Of a stretch of DNA of 64,000 bases, positions 33,452-45,325 are shown one piece after another. The translations under genes and the position numbers were made by a program. The stretch is from Hawksworthiomyces lignivorus (taxonomy: Eukaryota; Ascomycota; Sordariomycetes; Ophiostomatales; Ophiostomataceae). Every line of letters begins with the position of its first letter. Positions within the stretch are counted from its first letter, which is position 1. The stretch is taken from NCBI GenBank assembly GCA_002917075.1, contig NTMA01000010.1, forward strand, positions 310,001-374,000, written 5' to 3'. Below the pieces are notes generated by a model, which was not told the DNA's origin, did no database searches, and saw nothing but the letters and a program-made list of their open reading frames with translations.

Positions 33452-36400
33452 CTATTTCCGCCCGCGTGCCCATCCCTCGACCTTGATCATGAGGCTCTTC
33501 AACCCAACGCCCTTTTCGCAGTTAGCCGCCAGCCACGTCTCCATGCGTTCCCGTACCTGCCGCATTGACCGCAGTGCTGGCAGCTTGCTGCCCTCTTCCG
33601 CTGCCACAAAGCCAGCCGGGTTCAGCAGCAGATCAAAGGCCTCGGCCCAGATCTCCGTCTGCCAGTAGCGCTTCAGAGTCTCGCGAATGCGGTAGCGCTT
33701 CACGGGACCGCGCTCTGCCGCTGCCGTACCTGCCGGGCCCGCGGCGGAAGACATCCCTTGGTCGCACCGCGCCGTCTCCATGTACTTGCCAAACAGCAAG
33801 CAGTGCAGCGCGCCAGCTAGACCATGGTAGTCGATCTGCCACGTCCACGGACGGCCCTCGCGCATCTCGGCGCAGTCCTGAGCTGTCGTCTTCCAGTCTG
33901 CCACAAACTTCACGTCTGCAGGGAAGGCCCGCATATCGATGGCCCGCCCAAAGTCGATCAGCGTCAGCCCGCGAGCTGCCCAGCCGCCTGACCCATCCGC
34001 CTGCCACTGGCTTGTCAGCTGTTCGCTGCCGTCTACGCTGCGGCTGTGGTTCGGGCTGCTTCCACCGCTGGCTAGACTCGGGGGGTCTTCCAGCCGCAAA
34101 AGGCAGTTGTCCGCCTTGATGTCGCCGTGCAGGATATTCTTGCTGTGCAGCGCCTCGGTGGTCCGAATGAGCTCAATGGCAAAGAACATCGCGAGGGTCT
34201 CGTCCATAACACCGGACGGCTCTGCCCGAAACATGTTGACCACATCCAGCAGCGTACCATGTGGATAATATGGCAGGAACAAGAAAGTCTCGTCGCGGTA
34301 CAGGTGGCACTCGAGCGCCGGAGCCAGCGATGCTGTCGCCCGGTGTTGAGGTCCCAGGCGCGTGTGCGCTAACCGCATCATATGGAACTCCCACGCCGTT
34401 GGGGGCGTCTCCATTTTCAGAGCCTCAAATGGATGTCGCCGAGAATGAGCGCTGGCAAAGGCGCCGCGTCCCATCTGTGCTACGGCTCTCTGCTCCTGCT
34501 CGCTGTCGTCGTTCCCGTTGGCACTGGCATGACCATTGGCGTCTGCGCCTGCCTCGCCATCCGGATTCATGTTCTCGACGAGGTACACAGGGGCAAATGC
34601 ACCCGCGCCGAGCTCACGCCGGAGCGTGTACTGTGATGGACAGTCAGGAAACTGGATTGCCAACGGCAGACCCGCCCCACTAGACCGATCTGATCCGTTG
34701 CTAGCATTGCCATTGCCGCCGTTGCTAGTCTTCGTCTTGCCAGGCACTGCCTTGGCGTATCGCCGGATTTCGGCACCCTTGTCGAATTTCTCGTCGCGGC
34801 GATCGTAGAAACCAGAATATGAACTTAGGGGCGGCTGCATTTTTGCTAGAATCTCTGCCCGGATGCTCTCGTCAATAGGATTGCACTGCAGGTCTTTGAT
34901 AATAGGTCCCTTCACAAGTGGTGCACGGGACGATGCGGCGGCACCACTGATTGAAGGCACGGTAGGTGTCTTGACAGACGCTTGGAACAATGGCTGTGAC
35001 AGTTTCACTGGTGGAGGCTTAGGGAGGTCATCGTCGTCAACGACGTCGATCAATGGGCTGCTTGATGGTTCGGACACCACACCGCTGCTTGTTCCTTCCT
35101 CTTCCTCTTCAATAGGCTCCTCCTCCTCATATATTTCATCTTCGTCTGCGTCTGGCAGAGGAAGAGACCTGCTGCCGAACGCCTTGCTCGGCGTCTTCGC
35201 ATGTAGTGCCCGCTTATTGTCTTCAGAATCGAACTCTAGTGAAGACTCTGTCCGTTCCGTGATAGGCGTCATAAACGGAAGACGGTTGTTGGCCACCTCG
35301 GCTGGGTCCCTATAGGGCCGGGTGGGTGCGACATAGTCTTCTGGTGGGATAGGAATGAAGATAGTTCTTGTTTTCGGCGGAGGCAGTGCCTCTACTTCTT
35401 TGATAGGAGACCGGATTGGAGACGAAGGCAGCGATGGGCCACTGCCTCGGCCAACGTGGCTCGAGATGCCGCGAATGGACAGTGGACTCATTACCTCATC
35501 AGCCTCAGCTCTATAACTTGCAGCGTCGGCATCAGCATCAACATCGGCATCACCATTGCCTATCCGGTCTATATCTGCAGGCTGATTTTGCCCATCCAGC
35601 AGACTGGGTATGTGTTTGTGAGCCGCGAAGTCGGACCACTCGCTCACACTCTTCACTTCCGCCAGGTCGTCGCCGTCACCGCCATCAACCGCATCGTCCA
35701 ACTCATGGCCTTCTTCGTCTTCGTCGCCTGCTTCACTTGTGGAGATCTGCCGCGTTGTGCCTGTGCTCTCGGCCCCGCTTGTGTAGTCCCCATCGGTCTC
35801 ATAATCGTCGTCTGACGTTGCATGTATGTCGTCTTCTTCTATTGCCAGCTGTCTGGGTTGGTTGAAGATTTCGTAGATATCGTCAGTTGCAGCTTTTGTG
35901 TGCATGGTCATTGTCGGCTCTGAAGCCGATGCACGCCGCTTCTTCATCTTTGGTCCGGATGGGGAGTCCAGCTTCGCCTTGACTGTATCACGGGAGCAAG
36001 CTCATCAGCCACGGAAATCCTTTTTCAGCGATCTAGGAAATGGAAAACGTACTGATTTGTGTCTCGTTAATCTCCGTCACCTTCTTCTTCTTCGGCCGAT
36101 TATCGCGCTCTTGGTTCTTAATAATTGCCCCGTTCTCATCGAGCATAACCATGTCGCGATGAACGACTAGCTTTGCGGGGGCGGGATCTGCTAGGACATC
36201 GATCTTCGACGACAGCGCAGATCTGGATGGGGTGCTATCGGATATGCTCCAAGAACAGTTCAACAGACCGCGGTTGGCCGCCCAGATTTCCTCAAAGCTG
36301 AGCTCTGTTCCCGGTTCTTCTGGCGTCGGGTATACCGCTCGGAGATCCACGAATACTCGCTCCTTCTTTCCACTCGCGGGATTCACTGTTACCTGGTATT

Positions 36401-37622
36401 GAGATGGATGGATTGTAATGTGTGATTTTGCTAAAGACTAGATATACATTGCGCCAAAAAAGAGAATCCAAGCGGACGGATGAGACATCCCAATGCGCCA
36501 AAAATTAGTCCTATATTGATCAACACATTGTTTAGTGGTAGGGGGTCGCGGGCAAGATAGGAGTCATTAGCTTACCGCGTCCTTGAACACCTGCATCTTC
36601 GTGACGGGCTTCTTCCCCCCTGCGCTCAGCTTCTCTCCGGCCCAGGGCTTCGCCGCCACCACGTTCTCTTTCTTCCGCTCGGCGAGCGACCCGATGCTTT
36701 CCCAGCCCTTGGATCCTGCACCGGCTGCCGACAGAGCCGGTGCCTGTGCCGATGCGTCGGCGTCGGAGAAGATGGCCATCTTTGGCTTGGCAGACCGGGC
36801 TGCCTGACCGCCAGCCTGCTGTTGCCTCTGCTGCTGCTGACGCTGCGTCTCTTGCGGGTCGCGGAAGACCGCCGCTGCACTCGCAAACGGATCCACCTTG
36901 GCGGCCAGCGCGGGGCGGACCGTGGGCAAGGCGGGGGAGCTGGGAGTTTCAGAATGCAGTGATTCGGGCGCCTGAACCTCGCGGCGCTCCTCAAACTCAG
37001 TGTACTTGCGCATGAGGCGGGCCTGCGGGCGAGCGCCGCGCTCGATGCCTAGGCGGTAGACCTCGTCGGCCTGAGCCCAGCGGTCGGCGCCCTCCAGCCA
37101 GGCGGCATACTCCTCGTAGAACAGAGCCAAGTTCTCACCGATGCCGTGGCGCGAGAGGTAGACGTATGCCTCGCGCGGCGCATCGGAGAAGAAGTGGATA
37201 TAATGCAGCCAGAGGCGCAGGTAGCGGGGGTCGTTGCGGTACTGGGCGGCACCGACAAACGCCTTGGTGGCACGCTCGAGGAGGAGGTGCAGCTGCGACT
37301 GTGGCGTCGCCTGTGCGGATGGGTACGCGTCGAGCGTCCAGCGCACGTACCGGTCGTACACGTCTAGCGGGTCGTCTGACTCGGCGAGGGTCGCCACCTC
37401 AGCCTCAAAATCGGCGCGGATGGTGTCGTGAAGTGTTCTGGTATCGCCCGGGTTTGGTGTAGGCGTTAGTATTGGGGCCAGCTTGCCGCCTTGTAGGCCT
37501 GTGGACTGTGGTGAGTAAAGCTCGGCCAGCTTCTTTGCTGATCGGCCGCCAGGGAGAGACTGGATGTTCTCCTTCTGGCTCTCGATGACATCGAAGTTGA
37601 TCAGATCTTCGGAAGCAGCCAT
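33452..37622 (-). CDS. BUB1: Spindle checkpoint kinase, combined Mad3/Bub1 (MadBub) architecture
   Basis: Three exons, 37622-36576, 36392-36053 and 35982-33452, give 1305 residues; introns of 183 and 70 nt have GTAAGC and GTACGT donors. KEN box 1 is at 17-19 (ESQKENIQ). The Mad3/BUB1 N-terminal TPR domain follows at about 55-215, with DPLDVYDRYVRWTLDAYPS. KEN box 2 is at 318-320 (RKKENVV). A GLEBS-like Bub3-binding motif ELSFEEIW lies at about 379-386. The C-terminal kinase domain runs from about 910, with a glycine loop GAGAFAPVY, HGDIKADN near 1081 and DFGRAID near 1137, all intact, so it should be active. Bub1 works at kinetochores with Bub3; KEN boxes of the Mad3/BubR1 type bind Cdc20 and inhibit the APC/C. 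Here both functions sit in one chain. Acidic disordered linkers lie between domains. Confidence 0.95.
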
Positions 37623-39362
37623 CGTCGTTGTGTTGTCGCTTGTCGAGAGGGGATGGGGAACATGAACTCAGAAAGCAGGAAAAAAAAAAAAAAAGAAACA
37701 AAAGAAGGGGGGAAGTGACTCTAGCTTCCTATCTCATGACGCGACTATAGATGATGAAGCGGGCACGTATTTGGCTTCGGCTAGTAATAAATGGAAAGGG
37801 TTCAAGGCACACTCTGATGTGTTGGGTTGGATGCATTTTTGTGGGGTGTTATTATTGGTAAATAAAGGTAGATGGTTGCTGCGACAACATGGCGCGCCAC
37901 AAAAGCAGCTTAAGCCCAAAACGCCACACAAGCCCCAGCACAGACTTTTTGGGGAGGATGGGAGGGGCAGAACCCCTGGAATAGCTGTGCTCGCTCCCGA
38001 CAGAAAAAGTTGATCCACACAAAACAGTCACTATTCTACCACTATTTTCCCACTCTCTTCCGCAATTACCATCTCGCGTTCAATAACACGCTCGAAAGCC
38101 TAAAGCAAAGTCTACACCAAAGAAAACAGAAATTTGTGCGGTTTGCGTCTCTAAAACGGATAGCAGATTCTGATCCATCAGCTGGTAGAATGTTAGGCTA
38201 ACAAGCCTTTTTAATAATATAACAACGGTGTAGGTGGCAGAAATTTAGGTGATTGTTTGTATGGATCAAGTTTTCTGTCGGGAGCGAGCTGTGGTTGTTC
38301 GAGCATAGGCTTATTTGAGTATTAAGCATAATACCTCTGGCGTATGTAGGCTGATGTATGTACTCTGTACTCTGATAAGATACATCATGGGAGTAAGCTT
38401 GAAAGACCATTAAGCCTCGTCCAATGCGCACACACGTCTGAGTAACCTGCCTACCTCGAACGAAATCACACTGATACGGCCACATGAAATGCCAGCATTC
38501 TGTTTCCACACGAGCTGAGCGATATTATGGGTTGCACAAAGAGAGTGACACCTATTGGCCGTTGTAAAGGAAGAAGTCGGGGACCATCTTGAGAGCCTCA
38601 GCTCTGCTTCCATTATTGGTCAATCTCTGCTGCGAGATTGCCGGCAATTACTTCAGCTGATTCCGTGGGGCGTGCTTTGCAATTTGTAAAAGGTCGTTCG
38701 GAGTACATGCTCGTACGAGTACTGCAGAACCAGTCGCCCGAGAAAGCCGTTACACCGGTTGAGGGTATCTTCAGAATCAAAGGAACATCTAGGAACATGT
38801 TTCCTCTGCGCCAGCCCTATGGTATTGCCACGATGCGGTGAGACACAACGTTATATTCGTGACCAGATTTTTGGTGTTATAATCTGCACTTTATGATTTC
38901 TATTTCCTTTTTTGGACCTAGGCATAAGCATTTGCTGCGTAGGCCAACAAAAGCTTCGTAAAGAATGCTAGGTCTCGCCTGATGCGATTTTTCTTCTCTT
39001 GAACAAAAAATAGCTCAAGTCCCTTCTCTAGCCGCAAGTATTCTGCTTTCATTGAGCGGTGGAGAATACTTCTAGCGCACAGAAGGCTTGACATAGACGG
39101 TGTACTCGTACATACATCGTATATCGTTCCTCGAACCTGATCTGAAGGCACAGGAAAGATAGGAGATTGGAATCACGAAGGATCTGATACGATCTATGCT
39201 AGATCGCAAGTTACCGTATAAAGCAAGCATATAAGCATATTTGGCAATTACTTTGCCGTTCCTTCTTGGTTTGACTATTTACATGTTACTTAATGAAGTC
39301 ATTAAGGGAAGGAAGGAAGGAATCCAACACACGCAATTAGGTGGACCCGCAATCAGCACTTT

Positions 39363-39383
39363 CACACACACACACACACACAC
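39363..39383. repeat. (CA)n microsatellite
   Basis: About ten uninterrupted CA dinucleotides. Confidence 0.9.
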
Positions 39384-39650
39384 TTCCCGATTAAGAACAG
39401 GAAACGGCGCTCAGCAGCCAGGATCATCACAGGGCCGGTTTTATTGTTTGCTTCACCGCATATCCTTACTGCTACTCCCCCCGCGCTGGGAAGGTATTAA
39501 GTGCGTCCCACTCCATGGCAGGCATTGTGCCGAGCAGTGGGGACCTTGTTTTCTGGTCTGTGCACTAAGAAAAAAAAACCCAACGACACCTTCCAGAGAC
39601 CGTTTGGTGCAGGGCCGTGAGCGTCTGGGACCTTGCTCGTATTTTTCTCT

Positions 39651-39718
39651 ATTATTTTATTTTATTTATTTTTTATTTTATTTTTTATTTTATTTTTTAT
39701 TTTATTTTTTATTTTTTA
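39651..39718. repeat. Low-complexity TTTTA/TTTTTTA tract
   Basis: Alternating TTTTA and TTTTTTA units over almost 70 bp, essentially free of G and C. Confidence 0.9.
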
Positions 39719-39879
39719 CCAGAATTTTGCTTAATGTCCATTTTTCAACACCAAGTTGCCTTTTTGAGATGGGAAGGATGCTCTTGCTCTTATAGGCACA
39801 CCCTTTTGCTTGGTTTGTTCCTTGGGTCATTCGCTCCTTCTGCTTCCTTGTCTTTCCTTCCCTTTCCCGCCCATTCGGC

Positions 39880-40070
39880 ATGTCGTCGTTGTCTTCGTCG
39901 CTCTCGTCGCTCGGCTGCCGGGCTACAAAATCTAGGCTATCGCCAGCTTTAATAAGATTAAGTAGCCCCCGCTCCAGTTTCTCCTCCGCCCATCTCTCCC
40001 CATCGCCTATCGCTGCCTGCAGTACCTGTGCCCCGCTGTCGTCACAAGCAATCTCATCTTCTCTCCCTTT
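39880..40070 (+). CDS. Candidate alternative first exon of APE2 encoding a mitochondrial leader
   Basis: An ATG at 39880 opens 63 codons and two bases before a perfect GTAAGT donor at 40071. The peptide starts MSSLSSSLSSLGCRATKSRL and is Ser/Arg/Leu-rich with no acidic residue, like a matrix-targeting sequence. An acceptor at 40333 (GCTGAC branch, CACAAG) restores exactly the APE2 frame, continuing LRRLYSSASS and an open, basic, Ser-rich stretch down to the conserved internal start MCRHSG at 40515. Using it would give a 1005-residue isoform. Phase agreement has a one-in-three chance of being accidental, so transcript data are needed. Confidence 0.5.
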
Positions 40071-40514
40071 GTAAGTCTCTTCCCCCCCCCCTGCTTCGCG
40101 CACCACGTTAATGCATTATATCCATTGTATCCTTTACATCCCTCTTCCTCCCCTCCCTCTCCCCCTGCTTTTTGTTCCATCTACAGTCGCAGATTCGCAC
40201 TGCGTAACATCCAGCTATAAACCAGGAGCTTGAAACCAACAGCCCCAAAAATAAAAGCGGCGACAAAAGCATCTCTCTACCCAGCAGCAAGCTTACTCGT
40301 TGCCAACGTTGCTGACTGTATCTCTTACACAAGGCGCCGCCTATATTCTTCAGCCTCGTCGACTGCCAGTTCTGCTCTCCCGCGCCCGCATCTGAAGCAA
40401 TTGAGATTGCTGTCGTCGACGTCTTTGTCTGCTGTGCGATTGCAACGCCGCAATCAGCCTAATCGAAGCTATTCTTTCACTCCTGTCCGCTACTGCTCGC
40501 ACCGAAGACACGCC

Positions 40515-43289
40515 ATGTGCCGCCACTCGGGAGCCGATGGCAGTGCCACTGTCGTGAATGCCGGCCGAGAGCTGCTGCCCGCTGATGTCGTGCCGAAACA
40601 CTACGATGTCACTCTGGAACCAGACTTTGACAAGCTCACCTTTGAAGGCACTGTCATCATTGACCTGGACGTGGCCAAGGACACCAACTCCGTCTCTCTG
40701 CACACCCTGGAGCTTGACGTCCACAGCGTCAAGGTTTCTTCGAACGGCGCTGTTGTCAGCTCCTCTCCGGCGGTTACTTATACCGAAGACACCCAGACCA
40801 CCAGCATCGCCTTCGATGGCAGCCTGACAAAGGGCTCCAAGGCCCAGCTCGAGATTACCTTTACCGGCCAGCTCAACGACAAGATGGCTGGCTTCTATCG
40901 CTCGACTTTCAAAAAGGCCGACGGCACCGATGGTATCATGGCTGTCAGCCAGATGGAGCCCACTGACGCCCGCCGAGCATTTCCCTGCTTTGATGAGCCT
41001 TCGCTGAAGGCCACCTTTACGGTCACCCTCGTCGCAGAAAAGCATCTGACTTGCTTGAGCAACATGGATGTCGCATCCGAGTCAGAGGTTCAGTCTGCCA
41101 TAAGCGGTACCACCAAGAAGGCTGTCAAGTTCAACGTGTCGCCGCTCATGTCTACGTACCTTCTTGCCTTTGTGATTGGCGAGCTCAACTATATCGAGAC
41201 GAACGCCTTCCGCGTTCCCGTGCGTGTGTATGCCCCGGCCGGCCAGAACATTGAGAGCGGTCGCTTCTCGCTCGACCTCGCTGCCCGCACTCTGGCATTT
41301 TACGAGAAAGTCTTCGGAATCGACTTTCCTCTGCCAAAGATGGACCAGATTGCCATTCCCGACTTTGCCCAGGGCGCCATGGAGAACTGGGGCCTTGTTA
41401 CCTACCGTGTTGTTGACCTGCTTCTGGATGAGAAGACCAGCGGTGCCGCCACAAAGGAGCGCGTCGCCGAGGTCGTCCAGCACGAGCTTGCTCACCAGTG
41501 GTTTGGAAATCTGGTTACCATGGACTGGTGGGATGGTCTGTGGCTCAACGAGGGTTTTGCTACTTGGGCATCATGGGTATGTTTCACCGGCTATATTTTT
41601 TGGCGCTATTTCTGAGATTGAACCGTATTTTCTGACAAGGGCAGTACTCTTGCAATGTCTTCTATCCTGAGTGGAAGGTGTGGGAGTCTTACGTCACCGA
41701 CACGCTGCAGGGCGCTCTGTCGCTTGACTCTCTGCGCAGCAGTCACCCGATTGAGGTTCCCGTCAAGCGCGCCGATGAGATCAACCAAATTTTTGACGCC
41801 ATCTCGTATTCCAAGGGCTCCTGTGTCCTGCGCATGATCTCCACGTACATCGGCGAGGATGCTTTCCTTGAGGGCGTTCGCCGGTATCTCAAGAAGCATG
41901 CCTACGGAAACACCCAGACCGGCGATCTGTGGGCGTCTCTGGCCGAGGCCAGCGGCAAGCCTGTCGACGAGGTCATGACCATCTGGACCAAGAACGTCGG
42001 CTACCCTATCGTCACTGTCACAGAACAGGACAACTCGATCCACCTCAAGCAGAATCGCTTCCTGCGCACTGGCGACGTCAAGCCGGAGGAAGACGAGGTC
42101 CTATACCCCGTCCTGCTGGGCATCCGGACTAAAGACGGTGTTGATGAGGCACCTATTTTGGACAAGCGCGAGGCCGATTTCAAGCTTCCCAGCTTGGACT
42201 TTTTCAAGCTCAACGCAAACCACACTGGCCTGTATCGTACTGCGTACTCCCCCGAGCGTCTTGCCAAGCTCGGCGAGGCTGCGAAGGAGGGTCTGTTGAC
42301 GGTGGAGGACCGCGCTGGCATGATTGCCGATGCGGGTGCCTTGGCCATTTCTGGATACCAGAAGACGTCTGGCGTCCTGAGCCTGCTCAAATCCTTCAAC
42401 TCTGAAACAGAATTTGTCGTCTGGAACGAGATCATCTCGCGCCTGTCGGTCATCCAGAGCGCGTGGATCTTTGAGGATCCTGCTATCCGACAGAACCTCG
42501 AGTCTTTCCAGCGGGACCTTGTCAGCGCAAAAGCCCACCAGCTCGGCTGGACTTTCTCAGATTCCGATGGCCACATCGAGCAGCAGTTCAAATCTATGCT
42601 GTTTGGCAGTGCTGGCCTGAATGGCGACAAGACGATCATTGCTGCCGCCAAGGACATGTTCACCAGATTTATGGCCGGCGACAGCCTGGCCATCCACCCG
42701 AACATTCGCGGCAGCGTCTTCGGAATGGCTCTGAAATATGGCGGCAAGGATGAGGTTTGTCAATGAGCGGCTGATTGGATTGAATACCTGATAACACGCT
42801 AACATTTTACGACAGTATGAGTCCGTTCTGAACTTCTACCGCACTTCTAAGAACAGCGACGAGCGTAATACGGCACTTCGCAGCCTGGGCCGTGCCAGAG
42901 AGCCCGAGCTCATCAAGCGCACGCTGGAGCTGCTGAGCGGCAAGGAAATTAAGGATCAGGATATCTACATGCCGGCTTCTGGTCTCAGAGGCCACCCTGC
43001 TGGTATCGAGGCCCTGTTTAACTGGATGACGGAGAACTGGGATGATCTGTACAAGCGTCTTCCGCCGGGTCTCTCCATGCTCGGCTCCATGGTCAGCATT
43101 ATGACGTCCAGCTTCTCGAGACCAGAGCAGATTGCTCGTGTCGAGGCGTTCTTCGCCGACAAGAACACCAAGGGCTACGATCAGGCCCTGGCTCAGAGTC
43201 TCGATGCGATCCGCTCGAAGATCGCCTGGATCAAGAGAGACGGCGACGATGTAGCCAGCTGGCTGCGTGAAAACGGCTACAGCTCATAG
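40515..43289 (+). CDS. APE2: M1-family zinc aminopeptidase (Ape2/Aap1-like)
   Basis: Three exons, 40515-41576, 41645-42754 and 42816-43289, give 881 residues from the start MCRHSG, which matches my memory of cytosolic fungal homologues. Introns are 68 and 61 nt (GTATGT and GTTTGT donors; the second has a GCTAAC branch). The substrate-anchoring motif GAMENWG lies at about 288-294. The zinc site is HELAH at 323-327, with the third ligand Glu346 in WLNEGFATW, exactly the HExxH-X18-E spacing. The C-terminal ERAP1-like helical domain fills about 530-870. The enzyme trims N-terminal residues from peptides. The frame is open and basic/Ser-rich upstream of ATG 40515, which suggests an additional mitochondrial isoform from the exon at 39880. 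Confidence 0.95.
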
Positions 43290-44083
43290 CTAACCGCCCG
43301 GCTGTAAACATGTCAACGCATAATTAACGCGTTCAGAGAAACCTTTATAGAAGGAAAGAATAAATTAACAAAACAAACAAGTCTCCTGTCTTTATAAATT
43401 CCAAAGAAATTCAATAATCTGCCATAGCCTCCTGTAGCTTGTTTGCAGTTCGTGCTCTGGAATCGTTAGTGGTAATAGCGCTATGTTTGCAAGCTGCTGC
43501 ATTAAGTAGCTTTGGAGGATGTCTAAGCCTAGGCATTTAGAGCTTCCCAGCGAGCGTATTATAGTCTGCGTAGAAGCAGAAGCGTAAAACATGCGCTTTG
43601 ATTTGCTGGAATATATATCACGTGACAAATGCTGCGGATCCGCCTGAGTCCACAAGACCGGCCCGACAGTGTTTCCGAGGAATCCCGCAACATGGGGATG
43701 GCGCCGCACGAACAATCTTGCGGACTTTTGGCTCTTCGCCCTCTCCTCTGCACCGATCCAACGACAGCATACCGTCCATCCGAAGTGATAACGGGCCCTC
43801 CGCTCCCTCGCGTATTTTTCAATTGACCTGGTTGGCACCACATTGGCGGTCTGACACGGTTCCAATCTCCACTCCCAGGGTCTACGTGGAAATTTCCGGC
43901 GGAATATCGGAAAAGCCTCACAACGCACGTCACGAGTCATCTCTCCAGCCCAACGACGATTGACGACGTCCTCTGCATCTGGACCGCTCCCAGCATCATT
44001 CAGCCGATAAAATCTGCAGAGTGCAAAACAGATTTCGAGATTCTCCTTTTGTCCGAGTTCTCTTGTCGAGCTACGATATCACA
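43290..44083. other. Intergenic region, APE2 / NDUFB11
   Basis: The 794 bp hold the APE2 3' UTR and the NDUFB11 promoter. A 182-codon minus-strand frame (43940-43392) has no recognisable feature and overlaps both, so I do not call it. Confidence 0.5.
43359..43364 (+). terminator. Candidate polyadenylation signal of APE2
   Basis: AATAAA 70 bp after the APE2 stop codon, in AT-rich sequence. Confidence 0.4.
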
Positions 44084-44520
44084 ATGTCTTCCTTTGCGAG
44101 CACCCGCGCCGTGGCACGGACAGCGACGAGAGCAGCTTCCGCGGCACCCAGCCGGGCATTCTCCAGCACCGTCCGGCGGCGGGCCGACCACGGATCGCAG
44201 TACGACCCCCCGAGCGGGTGGCTGTTTGGCGTGAAGCCCGGCGAGAAGTACAAGAACGAGGGATGGGAGAAGCCCATCTTCTGGGGCTTCTGCGGCAGCC
44301 TGCTGGTGTTTGCATGCGTTGTTCCCTTCAAGCCCGACACCTCGTGAGTTATAGTCCCCTCTTGGACGGCTGCAGCTGGCTGTTTGTTTGGTGTCGCTGC
44401 CCTCGCAGTTTTTGCTGACCACTGCCAAACAGGATACAAACGTGGGCTCTCGAGGAGGCCAGGAGACGGTTAGAGGCCGAAGGCATCCTGCAGGACCCCT
44501 TTCCTAACAACAAGCAGTAA
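44084..44520 (+). CDS. NDUFB11: Complex I subunit NDUFB11 / ESSS
   Basis: Two exons, 44084-44343 and 44433-44520, give 115 residues; the intron has GTGAGT, a GCTGAC branch and CAG. The N-terminus MSSFASTRAVARTATRAAS is a typical mitochondrial leader and RAFSSTVRRR suggests the cleavage region. The mature part has the ESSS signature (PPSGWLFGVKPGEKYKNEGW), one membrane helix (WGFCGSLLVFACVVPF) and an acidic-helix tail after TWALEEARRRLEAEG. It is an accessory subunit in the membrane arm of NADH:ubiquinone oxidoreductase. Confidence 0.93.
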
Positions 44521-45325
44521 GGGGGGAGAAGATTGAGTTTTGGGGGGAGGGGGGGGGGCAGGCTGAGGGGAGAGAGGGTGAAGGGTACATCTCAAACCTA
44601 CAAATATGACAATTAGAACCGCTTTGTATAGAGGAGGGAAGAAACGCATCAACAGAAACATGTATATGGGAGACAGGACGAGCATGAGGATCTGGAACAG
44701 TTCTGTGTTTTTGTTCTTTAGTTAAAGATCTTTCTTTTGTCTTGCAACCCCCCTTTTTGACTTCCTTCGCCGTGCCAGACGTCGACTGCAACTCCGGAAG
44801 AAGGGGCCGATAAGCTTGCTGCGGAGCAAAAGACTGCCGGCTGTCTTACCATCTTACCATCTTCTGTTTGGAGCTGTCGAGCATCTGTATATATCAATGA
44901 AATCATGCATACGTACCTTTTCTAGGCATGCATTGCCTTCTTCATTGTGACATTACGTATCATATTCGCCAAATACCTCTCTCCTGTTGCGGTGTTGACG
45001 ACCTGTAGGTTACGGAGTACAATCGAATGCCGAGTATGAGGATCAGAGTCACACTTCATTTCGTGTGATAAGGTTTTGTGTGACGGTACGGAGTACCAGT
45101 GCCAAATTAAGCACCACCGCAAAAGATAAGTTTTTACAATGCACATGTACCACGATCTTATTTGTTACACTACGACATATTTGATGCCACATTATAAGTC
45201 TTTTAGGGCTTCTAATGGCGAGGAATACTCAACGTCTATGATCGTTTACTTTTTGCGTCTTATTTTTTTGGTTCGCTGCAAACCAAGCGTGAAGCTATGG
45301 ACAAAGTGAGCGGCCTCCCCTCTCT
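44521..45325. other. Convergent intergenic region, NDUFB11 / BCAT
   Basis: About 800 bp between convergent stops with a G-rich tract just after NDUFB11 (44521-44562). No gene is seen. Confidence 0.55.

Larger units (their letters stand above)
37623..39879. other. Gene-free stretch between BUB1 and the aminopeptidase
   Basis: About 2.26 kb with divergent genes on both sides, so it holds two promoters. It contains a poly-A run near 37680-37694, a (CA)n microsatellite at 39363-39383 and a low-complexity TTTTA tract at 39651-39718. No gene with recognisable features was found. Confidence 0.5.

Noticed and set aside
39702..40106. 134-codon minus-strand frame upstream of APE2
   Set aside because: It runs through the TTTTA tract and lies opposite the candidate leader exon, whose splice sites and phase fit APE2; no domain is visible.
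43392..43940. 182-codon minus-strand frame between APE2 and NDUFB11
   Set aside because: No recognisable domain; it would occupy the NDUFB11 promoter and the APE2 3' UTR region, and its composition is not coding-like.
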